Shown piece after piece: positions 1 through 11,194 of a DNA stretch of 64,000 nucleotides. Source of the DNA: Siderastrea siderea (taxonomy: Eukaryota > Cnidaria > Anthozoa > Scleractinia > Rhizangiidae); the NCBI GenBank assembly GCA_964030785.1, contig OZ034970.1, forward strand, positions 1,732,911-1,796,910, written 5' to 3'. A program made the translations under genes and the position numbers. The notes beneath the pieces were generated by a model. That model worked only from the letters and a program-made list of their open reading frames with translations. It was not told where the DNA came from and did no database searches. Numbering within the stretch: the first letter of the stretch is position 1; each line of letters starts with the position of its first letter.

Positions 1-604
1 ACTTTATTTGAGGTTCTATTAATTAGTAAGTACCAAACATCGTGAAACTTTTCTTTAGAAAATGGAACTAGCGCGTGTTATTTGAAAACGCTGGTCATTA
101 CTTTCCCGCCTGTCAAGGTCAAAAGGTCATCTTCGCCTGGAAAATAGGGTGTAGATAAAGCGCTCCCAAAATTTACCATTTCATTTACCTAACAATTTTT
201 TTTCATCAAATCGTAGAGGAAAGATTGCTTATTACAACAAGTGTAGTTCAGCAGCGAAAGCCATATACCAGAGTGCTTTGTTTGGTCCTGAATTTCGCCA
301 TTTTTTAGCGTGCGACTATGCCGCTCGAAACGGTTAAATTTTAAAAATCTGTTAAAAATTCTGGTTTCCATCGATTTCAAAATTGACAAAGCAAACATGA
401 CAAGGAAATTTCCTACTTATACTACATGGCTTTGATATTGATATTTCTGTCTTCACAATTCAAGACGAGCGGTTGATTTAAGTGACACTTTCAAGTCGTT
501 TTTACTCTCTCTCGAGCCATCGGAATGATGAAGTCGTCGTAACGGTAAAGTATTTACCGAAATAAACTGAAACTTATATTTTTATGAATGGTTTGGGAAG
601 ACCT
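1..604. other. unassigned flank left of the tandem array
   Basis: AT-rich sequence in which I see no gene, RNA or terminal inverted repeat. Its right edge is the point where the 3.59-kb tandem repeat begins. Confidence 0.5.
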
Positions 605-659
605 TTATTGTGACAAAGTTTGGCAATTTTCGATTTTTCTATCTTGCATGGTCCTAGGT

Positions 660-960
660 GAAAGTTACGGATAGCCGCTTTTAATTGGTTGTGTTGACGT
701 AGAAATTCGAACCTAATTACGCGATAAAGAAAAATGAATTTTTGAATCAGTAGCTTTTTTCTTAATCGTACCGGCAATTTCAGCTAACGTCTGGAACAGG
801 CTTCTTGAAGCGGAAACCTTTGTTTCGTTTCTTTGCGGTGATCCCATCACCATTGTAGACGTGCAAACAAGAAAAAAAATGCAAAAATTGCACGGGGCAG
901 GTGATCAGCGCTCCTGCCACAAAGTAACCTCTCAGATATTTACCGATATTTGTGACAGGG
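660..960. repeat. dispersed repeat, partial, unit 1
   Basis: About 300 bp matching 14100-14395 closely (shared runs around TTGAATCAGTAGC and GCACGGGGCAGGTGATCAGC) and more distantly 3080-3370. It lies just inside the left breakpoint of the tandem unit. Confidence 0.7.
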
Positions 961-982
961 TTTTCGAGCTTATATATATATT

Positions 983-1925
983 ATGCATCAGTCAATTCCA
1001 ACTGCGCCCATGCCCCCCCCCGGGCTAACCCCCGGGCATTATCATTTTTTTTCTCTTGGATGGCAAATTCCCGGGGGTGGGGACACTTTAGCTGCCAAAT
1101 GCCCCGTGGTCGGGACTAAGGAAGAAGGCAAATGCCCCGCCCCCGGGATCGTACGTCCCCAATCAACACTGCAGCAAGTTTTCATTCATTGCACAATAAT
1201 GCCACTTTCAGCGTTTTTTATGTGTGATTTTTCATTTCTGTAGGCCTGCCTCTCAGTCTTCTATTGTTTGTAATGGAACTATCCGATGTTTAACGTAATA
1301 AGAAAGTTAGTATAAATGCCAAGCGATGATATTTTAATACTTCACAGACAACAATACTACATGAAGTTGATTGTTACTTTCCTGTTTTGTTTTAAACAGT
1401 TCGCTAGTAAACAAAAATCTTGACATTATATAGTCTGTTGTGAATATTTTAATAATATGCAAAAGTATAAGACGACGATCCCTATACACATGTTTAGAAT
1501 TCAATAATCGATCGTAATAGTTTAAGAATCATCGCAACCAAATTTTGCTTAAATCCTTGTTCAAAGAAGCATGCGTACGTCGATTCACGTTGATCGTTCC
1601 CGATCTCGCTATATAAAGTGATAGTTGTGCCTTGATAAGCAATGAAGAAATACATAAAATCGAGAAAACCTCCACAAGCTTGTCCAGTCCTTAACGGACG
1701 ATCCAATCTGCGACGAACTGCTGGTCCTTTGCGATAAAATCCTCCATGTTTGGATTTCGAGTCGGAAACCACATGTGTGTCAAAAGCCCAGGGGTAGGCA
1801 AATGCCCAACCCCCGGGCCGTGCCAAATTTGCTAATGCCCCACCCCCGGGACTGACAAGGCACGCAAATGCCCCGCAGTTGCCCGGGGGGGGGGGGATGG
1901 GCGCAGCTGGAATTGACTGATGCAT
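983..1925. mobile_element. C/G-ended MITE (943 bp), unit 1
   Basis: Terminal inverted repeats of about 40 bp start ATGCATCAGTCAATTCCA and run into C9 (left) or G12 (right). Flanks carry a TATT duplication (979-982 and 1926-1929). Several subterminal copies of a GCAAATGCCCC / CCCCCGGG motif lie in both orientations. The ORFs inside are low-complexity readings of these motifs, and no transposase is visible. Confidence 0.85.
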
Positions 1926-2066
1926 TATTTGCCGGCCGGGAGGTCCGTATTGAGAAAAACTGTGCCAGAGGTCTTGAGTACGGCCCGAGGCCGCAGGCCG
2001 AGGGCCGTGCTCAAGACCGAGGGCACAGTTTTTCTCAATACGGACCGACCAAGGCCGGCAAATAAT
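1924..2066. repeat. 143-bp palindromic foldback, unit 1
   Basis: Near-perfect inverted repeat: ATTATTTGCCGGCC at the left and its complement at the right, with arms pairing through GGTCCGTATTGAG, ACTGTGCC, GGTCTTGAG and CGGCCC around a short GC-rich loop. It abuts the C/G-ended MITE, so one probably inserted at the edge of the other. It would form a strong hairpin as RNA or single-stranded DNA. Confidence 0.85.
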
Positions 2067-2769
2067 ATTTTTATTTTTTTCTTGTTGTTTTTCAAAAGTT
2101 AAACGTGTCTTGTTGTTTTCGGAAAGCAACGTTTTGCAAGCGCGCGTAAAATGAACGATGAAACGAAGCCGTTTGTGACACCAGAGCAGCAAAATACGCT
2201 TTTTTACTCTGTTAAAACTCAGAAATCACAGGAAGCAATAGAATTAAAAGAAACCCCTTTATTTTCCCAAATTTCGATACATGTAGCTAACTCCTGCTCG
2301 ATTTACTCAAATGTTTGTCGAAAGGGAAGAGGCGATTTACATTGTACAACCTTCGGTATTTTAACAAGAAATTTTGGAAAGAAAGTTTTTAACGACAATG
2401 TACAAAAAATTTCAGAATTCTAAGTTTCGGAGAACGTTTTAAAGATTTTAAAGGTTTTAAAAACCCATTACAAATTTTTTGTTATTGACGTTCCGTTGAC
2501 CGCGGTCAAGATCGGAAAATTCCGCCCGCTCCCGGAACCAATCAGATTGCAGGATTTGGTTCATCTTGCCCGCTCACGCGCTGAGAAAAAAATAAATACT
2601 TAATATTTGCGGTTATCAGTGTTCCTCTTAATTTCGGTTTTCTTCCTTTGTTTGGCTTTTCGCTTTTGAACATACAGTTTTTGGATTTTAGCAGAAAGGA
2701 AAGCAGTTTGCTTTCGGATTTGGGGAATTAGTGCTCCTGGATTAGGTTGTTCTTTATTTAGCATTATTT

Positions 2770-3370
2770 TCTTGTTTATTTGCGGTGTTAACCAATATTT
2801 TCTGATACTGCAATAGTGCGCCTGGCTTGATCAGTTTTTTTTTGCAGTTTGAAGGCAAAAGAAGGCTGTTAATTAAGTGAACATATTTTGGGCAAAGGTG
2901 TGAGGTGTTTTGGAAAAGTTGTGCATGTGTAGACAAGTAATAGTCATAAAAAGAGTATTCGAATTTAACGATAACCTTAAATTACATGTCTCTATTGACA
3001 GGTGCGTTGCAAATATACTCCTGATCGTCCGAACTGATCCGTCGTTCCTCTTGTTTGCGCGGCATAAAAGAGCTAAGTAATAACGATTAAATGGGTTGTG
3101 GTACTTTAGAAACTGAAACCTAATGACGCAATCAGAAAAAGCAAATTTGTGTTTCAGTCGATTTTTTTTACTGTACTGGCAATTTAAGCGAGAATCTGGA
3201 ACAGGCCTATGGAAGCGCAAATCTTTGTTTCGTTTCTTTACCAGTGATTAAAACACCATTGTAGAAAGGCAAATACTAAACATCATTTTCAAAATTGCTT
3301 GGGTCAGGTGATCAGCTCTCTTACCACAAAGTAAGCTAATTAATAATAGATCTTTACAGGGCATATCAGT
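2770..3370. repeat. dispersed ~600-bp repeat, unit 1
   Basis: Diverged longer copy of the family that also occurs downstream of the GPCR at 13785-14395. Shared landmarks are TTATTTGCGGT at the left, TGGCTTGATCA, TCTGGAACAGGCC and TTTACAGGGCA at the right. No terminal inverted repeat is obvious. It may be an old transposon or a duplicated receptor upstream region. Confidence 0.65.
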
Positions 3371-4009
3371 AAAATTTAATTTTCAAGAGGGGAGATAAGA
3401 GTTTAGATAGCTCATTAAAATCAACTAAAATAATTTTCATATTGATGCATTTAATTTTGCCTCTCGTCTCTAATTTGGTGAATTCGGATGGTCCACAAAT
3501 CAGTTTAGCTTTACTGCTCAACTTAAATGTTGGTAATATTTTATCGCGTCAGTGTTAATTTGGTAATTCTTTAACTTTAAATTCAGTAGTTATGATACAG
3601 ATATGTAAATTGCTACTCGTTTGAACAGCTGATTTGAAAACTACAGTGTTGCTAAAGTAGGCCTCTTAAACATTTTTTTCTGGACGTGTTTCAGTGAGCA
3701 GTTTTTCTTTGTTCCCTTAATGCAGTGGAAGATGTACTGCAAGAAAACATTTTTTTAAACAAGAAATAAACAATGCTACGACTTCTCAAAAATTTGAAAT
3801 GGAAAGGTAAAGTAAAAGGCCGGCTAGGTTTTATCCAAATAAGTCCGTCTTGGAAAAAACATCACATTTGCCCAATAATGAAAGTGTCGCAAGAGTTTGA
3901 GACGTTGAACGGAAGTTCAAGTTCATTTCGCTCATGATCAGAGGCGGTTGAAATTAATCATAGAACGAGAAAACTGAATTTCTTTGAGTAACCAACTCGT
4001 CCACTAACA

Positions 4010-4204
4010 GTGTTTCATGATGGACCAAAACAACACAAAAGAAAATGCCGACCCTTCGCCGGGACGCAGGAACTTATGCACAGGCCAGTATTGTTTTGTC
4101 CGCGCGGGACAGACCTTAACTGGAATTTATATGACATAACATTGCTCAGGCTTATAATTGCAATCCAGATGACTGTTTCAACCATTATCATACTCTTATT
4201 GTGA
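4010..4204 (+). pseudogene. truncated GPCR 5' end, unit 1
   Basis: Identical to the first 63 codons of the receptor at 11195, then one Leu codon and TGA read from the next tandem unit. It stops within the first membrane segment just before the conserved Asn, so no functional receptor is possible. The upstream sequence is intact and could still be transcribed. Confidence 0.9.
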
Positions 4205-4250
4205 CAAAGTTTGGCAATTTTCGATTTTTCTATCTTGCATGGTCCTAGGT

Positions 4251-4551
4251 GAAAGTTACGGATAGCCGCTTTTAATTGGTTGTGTTGACGTAGAAATTCG
4301 AACCTAATTACGCGATAAAGAAAAATGAATTTTTGAATCAGTAGCTTTTTTCTTAATCGTACCGGCAATTTCAGCTAACGTCTGGAACAGGCTTCTTGAA
4401 GCGGAAACCTTTGTTTCGTTTCTTTGCGGTGATCCCATCACCATTGTAGACGTGCAAACAAGAAAAAAAATGCAAAAATTGCACGGGGCAGGTGATCAGC
4501 GCTCCTGCCACAAAGTAACCTCTCAGATATTTACCGATATTTGTGACAGGG
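4251..4551. repeat. dispersed repeat, partial, unit 2
   Basis: Tandem-unit copy of the repeat at 660-960. Confidence 0.7.
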
Positions 4552-4573
4552 TTTTCGAGCTTATATATATATT

Positions 4574-5517
4574 ATGCATCAGTCAATTCCAACTGCGCCC
4601 ATGCCCCCCCCCGGGCTAACCCCCGGGCATTATCATTTTTTTTCTCTTGGATGGCAAATTCCCGGGGGTGGGGACACTTTAGCTGCCAAATGCCCCGTGG
4701 TCGGGACTAAGGAAGAAGGCAAATGCCCCGCCCCCGGGATCGTACGTCCCCAATCAACACTGCAGCAAGTTTTCATTCATTGCACAATAATGCCACTTTC
4801 AGCGTTTTTTATGTGTGATTTTTCATTTCTGTAGGCCTGCCTCTCAGTCTTCTATTGTTTGTAATGGAACTATCCGATGTTTAACGTAATAAGAAAGTTA
4901 GTATAAATGCCAAGCGATGATATTTTAATACTTCACAGACAACAATACTACATGAAGTTGATTGTTACTTTCCTGTTTTGTTTTAAACAGTTCGCTAGTA
5001 AACAAAAATCTTGACATTATATAGTCTGTTGTGAATATTTTAATAATATGCAAAAGTATAAGACGACGATCCCTATACACATGTTTAGAATTCAATAATC
5101 GATCGTAATAGTTTAAGAATCATCGCAACCAAATTTTGCTTAAATCCTTGTTCAAAGAAGCATGCGTACGTCGATTCACGTTGATCGTTCCCGATCTCGC
5201 TATATAAAGTGATAGTTGTGCCTTGATAAGCAATGAAGAAATACATAAAATCGAGAAAACCTCCACAAGCTTGTCCAGTCCTTAACGGACGATCCAATCT
5301 GCGACGAACTGCTGGTCCTTTGCGATAAAATCCTCCATGTTTGGATTTCGAGTCGGAAACCACATGTGTGTCAAAAGCCCAGGGGTAGGCAAATGCCCAA
5401 CCCCCGGGCCGTGCCAAATTTGCTAATGCCCCACCCCCGGGACTGACAAGGCACGCAAATGCCCCGCAGTTGCCCGGGGGGGGGGGGGATGGGCGCAGCT
5501 GGAATTGACTGATGCAT
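4574..5517. mobile_element. C/G-ended MITE, unit 2
   Basis: Same element as at 983-1925, with 9 C and 13 G in the terminal homopolymers. Confidence 0.85.
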
Positions 5518-5658
5518 TATTTGCCGGCCGGGAGGTCCGTATTGAGAAAAACTGTGCCAGAGGTCTTGAGTACGGCCCGAGGCCGCAGGCCGAGGGCCGT
5601 GCTCAAGACCGAGGGCACAGTTTTTCTCAATACGGACCGACCAAGGCCGGCAAATAAT
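5516..5658. repeat. 143-bp palindromic foldback, unit 2
   Basis: Same palindrome as at 1924-2066. Confidence 0.85.
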
Positions 5659-6361
5659 ATTTTTATTTTTTTCTTGTTGTTTTTCAAAAGTTAAACGTGT
5701 CTTGTTGTTTTCGGAAAGCAACGTTTTGCAAGCGCGCGTAAAATGAACGATGAAACGAAGCCGTTTGTGACACCAGAGCAGCAAAATACGCTTTTTTACT
5801 CTGTTAAAACTCAGAAATCACAGGAAGCAATAGAATTAAAAGAAACCCCTTTATTTTCCCAAATTTCGATACATGTAGCTAACTCCTGCTCGATTTACTC
5901 AAATGTTTGTCGAAAGGGAAGAGGCGATTTACATTGTACAACCTTCGGTATTTTAACAAGAAATTTTGGAAAGAAAGTTTTTAACGACAATGTACAAAAA
6001 ATTTCAGAATTCTAAGTTTCGGAGAACGTTTTAAAGATTTTAAAGGTTTTAAAAACCCATTACAAACTTTTTGTTATTGACGTTCCGTTGACCGCGGTCA
6101 AGATCGGAAAATTCCGCCCGCTCCCGGAACCAATCAGATTGCAGGATTTGGTTCATCTTGCCCGCTCACGCGCTGAGAAAAAAATAAATACTTAATATTT
6201 GCGGTTATCAGTGTTCCTCTTAATTTCGGTTTTCTTCCTTTGTTTGGCTTTTCGCTTTTGAACATACAGTTTTTGGATTTTAGCAGAAAGGAAAGCAGTT
6301 TGCTTTCGGATTTGGGGAATTAGTGCTCCTGGATTAGGTTGTTCTTTATTTAGCATTATTT

Positions 6362-6962
6362 TCTTGTTTATTTGCGGTGTTAACCAATATTTTCTGATAC
6401 TGCAATAGTGCGCCTGGCTTGATCAGTTTTTTTTTGCAGTTTGAAGGCAAAAGAAGGCTGTTAATTAAGTGAACATATTTTGGGCAAAGGTGTGAGGTGT
6501 TTTGGAAAAGTTGTGCATGTGTAGACAAGTAATAGTCATAAAAAGAGTATTCGAATTTAACGATAACCTTAAATTACATGTCTCTATTGACAGGTGCGTT
6601 GCAAATATACTCCTGATCGTCCGAACTGATCCGTCGTTCCTCTTGTTTGCGCGGCATAAAAGAGCTAAGTAATAACGATTAAATGGGTTGTGGTACTTTA
6701 GAAACTGAAACCTAATGACGCAATCAGAAAAAGCAAATTTGTGTTTCAGTCGATTTTTTTTACTGTACTGGCAATTTAAGCGAGAATCTGGAACAGGCCT
6801 ATGGAAGCGCAAATCTTTGTTTCGTTTCTTTACCAGTGATTAAAACACCATTGTAGAAAGGCAAATACTAAACATCATTTTCAAAATTGCTTGGGTCAGG
6901 TGATCAGCTCTCTTACCACAAAGTAAGCTAATTAATAATAGATCTTTACAGGGCATATCAGT
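6362..6962. repeat. dispersed ~600-bp repeat, unit 2
   Basis: Tandem-unit copy of the repeat at 2770-3370. Confidence 0.65.
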
Positions 6963-7601
6963 AAAATTTAATTTTCAAGAGGGGAGATAAGAGTTTAGAT
7001 AGCTCATTAAAATCAACTAAAATAATTTTCATATTGATGCATTTAATTTTGCCTCTCGTCTCTAATTTGGTGAATTCGGATGGTCCACAAATCAGTTTAG
7101 CTTTACTGCTCAACTTAAATGTTGGTAATATTTTATCGCGTCAGTGTTAATTTGGTAATTCTTTAACTTTAAATTCAGTAGTTATGATACAGATATGTAA
7201 ATTGCTACTCGTTTGAACAGCTGATTTGAAAACTACAGTGTTGCTAAAGTAGGCCTCTTAAACATTTTTTTCTGGACGTGTTTCAGTGAGCAGTTTTTCT
7301 TTGTTCCCTTAATGCAGTGGAAGATGTACTGCAAGAAAACATTTTTTTAAACAAGAAATAAACAATGCTACGACTTCTCAAAAATTTGAAATGGAAAGGT
7401 AAAGTAAAAGGCCGGCTAGGTTTTATCCAAATAAGTCCGTCTTGGAAAAAACATCACATTTGCCCAATAATGAAAGTGTCGCAAGAGTTTGAGACGTTGA
7501 ACGGAAGTTCAAGTTCATTTCGCTCATGATCAGAGGCGGTTGAAATTAATCATAGAACGAGAAAACTGAATTTCTTTGAGTAACCAACTCGTCCACTAAC
7601 A

Positions 7602-7796
7602 GTGTTTCATGATGGACCAAAACAACACAAAAGAAAATGCCGACCCTTCGCCGGGACGCAGGAACTTATGCACAGGCCAGTATTGTTTTGTCCGCGCGGG
7701 ACAGACCTTAACTGGAATTTATATGACATAACATTGCTCAGGCTTATAATTGCAATCCAGATGACTGTTTCAACCATTATCATACTCTTATTGTGA
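7602..7796 (+). pseudogene. truncated GPCR 5' end, unit 2
   Basis: Second copy of the same 64-residue truncation, created by the junction of units 2 and 3. Confidence 0.9.
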
Positions 7797-7842
7797 CAAA
7801 GTTTGGCAATTTTCGATTTTTCTATCTTGCATGGTCCTAGGT

Positions 7843-8143
7843 GAAAGTTACGGATAGCCGCTTTTAATTGGTTGTGTTGACGTAGAAATTCGAACCTAAT
7901 TACGCGATAAAGAAAAATGAATTTTTGAATCAGTAGCTTTTTTCTTAATCGTACCGGCAATTTCAGCTAACGTCTGGAACAGGCTTCTTGAAGCGGAAAC
8001 CTTTGTTTCGTTTCTTTGCGGTGATCCCATCACCATTGTAGACGTGCAAACAAGAAAAAAAATGCAAAAATTGCACGGGGCAGGTGATCAGCGCTCCTGC
8101 CACAAAGTAACCTCTCAGATATTTACCGATATTTGTGACAGGG
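7843..8143. repeat. dispersed repeat, partial, unit 3
   Basis: Tandem-unit copy of the repeat at 660-960. Confidence 0.7.
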
Positions 8144-8165
8144 TTTTCGAGCTTATATATATATT

Positions 8166-9110
8166 ATGCATCAGTCAATTCCAACTGCGCCCATGCCCCC
8201 CCCCCCGGGCTAACCCCCGGGCATTATCATTTTTTTTCTCTTGGATGGCAAATTCCCGGGGGTGGGGACACTTTAGCTGCCAAATGCCCCGTGGTCGGGA
8301 CTAAGGAAGAAGGCAAATGCCCCGCCCCCGGGATCGTACGTCCCCAATCAACACTGCAGCAAGTTTTCATTCATTGCACAATAATGCCACTTTCAGCGTT
8401 TTTTATGTGTGATTTTTCATTTCTGTAGGCCTGCCTCTCAGTCTTCTATTGTTTGTAATGGAACTATCCGATGTTTAACGTAATAAGAAAGTTAGTATAA
8501 ATGCCAAGCGATGATATTTTAATACTTCACAGACAACAATACTACATGAAGTTGATTGTTACTTTCCTGTTTTGTTTTAAACAGTTCGCTAGTAAACAAA
8601 AATCTTGACATTATATAGTCTGTTGTGAATATTTTAATAATATGCAAAAGTATAAGACGACGATCCCTATACACATGTTTAGAATTCAATAATCGATCGT
8701 AATAGTTTAAGAATCATCGCAACCAAATTTTGCTTAAATCCTTGTTCAAAGAAGCATGCGTACGTCGATTCACGTTGATCGTTCCCGATCTCGCTATATA
8801 AAGTGATAGTTGTGCCTTGATAAGCAATGAAGAAATACATAAAATCGAGAAAACCTCCACAAGCTTGTCCAGTCCTTAACGGACGATCCAATCTGCGACG
8901 AACTGCTGGTCCTTTGCGATAAAATCCTCCATGTTTGGATTTCGAGTCGGAAACCACATGTGTGTCAAAAGCCCAGGGGTAGGCAAATGCCCAACCCCCG
9001 GGCCGTGCCAAATTTGCTAATGCCCCACCCCCGGGACTGACAAGGCACGCAAATGCCCCGCAGTTGCCCGGGGGGGGGGGGATGGGCGCAGCTGGAATTG
9101 ACTGATGCAT
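8166..9110. mobile_element. C/G-ended MITE, unit 3
   Basis: Same element as at 983-1925, with 11 C and 12 G in the terminal homopolymers. Confidence 0.85.
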
Positions 9111-9251
9111 TATTTGCCGGCCGGGAGGTCCGTATTGAGAAAAACTGTGCCAGAGGTCTTGAGTACGGCCCGAGGCCGCAGGCCGAGGGCCGTGCTCAAG
9201 ACCGAGGGCACAGTTTTTCTCAATACGGACCGACCAAGGCCGGCAAATAAT
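9109..9251. repeat. 143-bp palindromic foldback, unit 3
   Basis: Same palindrome as at 1924-2066. Confidence 0.85.
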
Positions 9252-9954
9252 ATTTTTATTTTTTTCTTGTTGTTTTTCAAAAGTTAAACGTGTCTTGTTG
9301 TTTTCGGAAAGCAACGTTTTGCAAGCGCGCGTAAAATGAACGATGAAACGAAGCCGTTTGTGACACCAGAGCAGCAAAATACGCTTTTTTACTCTGTTAA
9401 AACTCAGAAATCACAGGAAGCAATAGAATTAAAAGAAACCCCTTTATTTTCCCAAATTTCGATACATGTAGCTAACTCCTGCTCGATTTACTCAAATGTT
9501 TGTCGAAAGGGAAGAGGCGATTTACATTGTACAACCTTCGGTATTTTAACAAGAAATTTTGGAAAGAAAGTTTTTAACGACAATGTACAAAAAATTTCAG
9601 AATTCTAAGTTTCGGAGAACGTTTTAAAGATTTTAAAGGTTTTAAAAACCCATTACAAATTTTTTGTTATTGACGTTCCGTTGACCGCGGTCAAGATCGG
9701 AAAATTCCGCCCGCTCCCGGAACCAATCAGATTGCAGGATTTGGTTCATCTTGCCCGCTCACGCGCTGAGAAAAAAATAAATACTTAATATTTGCGGTTA
9801 TCAGTGTTCCTCTTAATTTCGGTTTTCTTCCTTTGTTTGGCTTTTCGCTTTTGAACATACAGTTTTTGGATTTTAGCAGAAAGGAAAGCAGTTTGCTTTC
9901 GGATTTGGGGAATTAGTGCTCCTGGATTAGGTTGTTCTTTATTTAGCATTATTT

Positions 9955-10555
9955 TCTTGTTTATTTGCGGTGTTAACCAATATTTTCTGATACTGCAATA
10001 GTGCGCCTGGCTTGATCAGTTTTTTTTTGCAGTTTGAAGGCAAAAGAAGGCTGTTAATTAAGTGAACATATTTTGGGCAAAGGTGTGAGGTGTTTTGGAA
10101 AAGTTGTGCATGTGTAGACAAGTAATAGTCATAAAAAGAGTATTCGAATTTAACGATAACCTTAAATTACATGTCTCTATTGACAGGTGCGTTGCAAATA
10201 TACTCCTGATCGTCCGAACTGATCCGTCGTTCCTCTTGTTTGCGCGGCATAAAAGAGCTAAGTAATAACGATTAAATGGGTTGTGGTACTTTAGAAACTG
10301 AAACCTAATGACGCAATCAGAAAAAGCAAATTTGTGTTTCAGTCGATTTTTTTTACTGTACTGGCAATTTAAGCGAGAATCTGGAACAGGCCTATGGAAG
10401 CGCAAATCTTTGTTTCGTTTCTTTACCAGTGATTAAAACACCATTGTAGAAAGGCAAATACTAAACATCATTTTCAAAATTGCTTGGGTCAGGTGATCAG
10501 CTCTCTTACCACAAAGTAAGCTAATTAATAATAGATCTTTACAGGGCATATCAGT
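9955..10555. repeat. dispersed ~600-bp repeat, unit 3
   Basis: Tandem-unit copy of the repeat at 2770-3370. This is the copy directly upstream of the intact GPCR. Confidence 0.65.
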
Positions 10556-11194
10556 AAAATTTAATTTTCAAGAGGGGAGATAAGAGTTTAGATAGCTCAT
10601 TAAAATCAACTAAAATAATTTTCATATTGATGCATTTAATTTTGCCTCTCGTCTCTAATTTGGTGAATTCGGATGGTCCACAAATCAGTTTAGCTTTACT
10701 GCTCAACTTAAATGTTGGTAATATTTTATCGCGTCAGTGTTAATTTGGTAATTCTTTAACTTTAAATTCAGTAGTTATGATACAGATATGTAAATTGCTA
10801 CTCGTTTGAACAGCTGATTTGAAAACTACAGTGTTGCTAAAGTAGGCCTCTTAAACATTTTTTTCTGGACGTGTTTCAGTGAGCAGTTTTTCTTTGTTCC
10901 CTTAATGCAGTGGAAGATGTACTGCAAGAAAACATTTTTTTAAACAAGAAATAAACAATGCTACGACTTCTCAAAAATTTGAAATGGAAAGGTAAAGTAA
11001 AAGGCCGGCTAGGTTTTATCCAAATAAGTCCGTCTTGGAAAAAACATCACATTTGCCCAATAATGAAAGTGTCGCAAGAGTTTGAGACGTTGAACGGAAG
11101 TTCAAGTTCATTTCGCTCATGATCAGAGGCGGTTGAAATTAATCATAGAACGAGAAAACTGAATTTCTTTGAGTAACCAACTCGTCCACTAACA

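Larger units (their letters stand above)
605..4195. repeat. 3.59-kb tandem unit, copy 1
   Basis: First of three near-identical direct repeats (3591 bp). Each unit holds, in order, a 3'-type fragment of a dispersed repeat, a C-rich MITE, a palindromic foldback, a longer copy of the dispersed repeat, and the promoter side plus first 63 codons of the downstream GPCR. The next unit starts directly after codon 63. The length differences between units are accounted for by two homopolymers: 9, 9 and 11 C at the left MITE end and 12, 13 and 12 G at the right end. Confidence 0.95.
4196..7787. repeat. 3.59-kb tandem unit, copy 2
   Basis: Second direct repeat (3592 bp). One substitution was noticed against copies 1 and 3: C instead of T in the T-run near 6067. 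It ends in the same truncated GPCR start as copy 1. Confidence 0.95.

Noticed and set aside
1494..2192. 232-residue minus-strand ORF, repeated in unit 3 and split in unit 2
   Set aside because: It reads across the MITE and the palindrome, is Pro/Gly-rich from the C/G motifs and breaks when a homopolymer changes by one base in unit 2.
2151..2423. 90-residue plus-strand ORF, identical in all three units
   Set aside because: It lies in repeat sequence directly after the palindrome, has no recognisable domain and is identical only because the whole unit is duplicated.
4015..4368. 117-residue minus-strand ORF across the unit junction
   Set aside because: It is the antisense of the truncated receptor joined to dispersed-repeat sequence.
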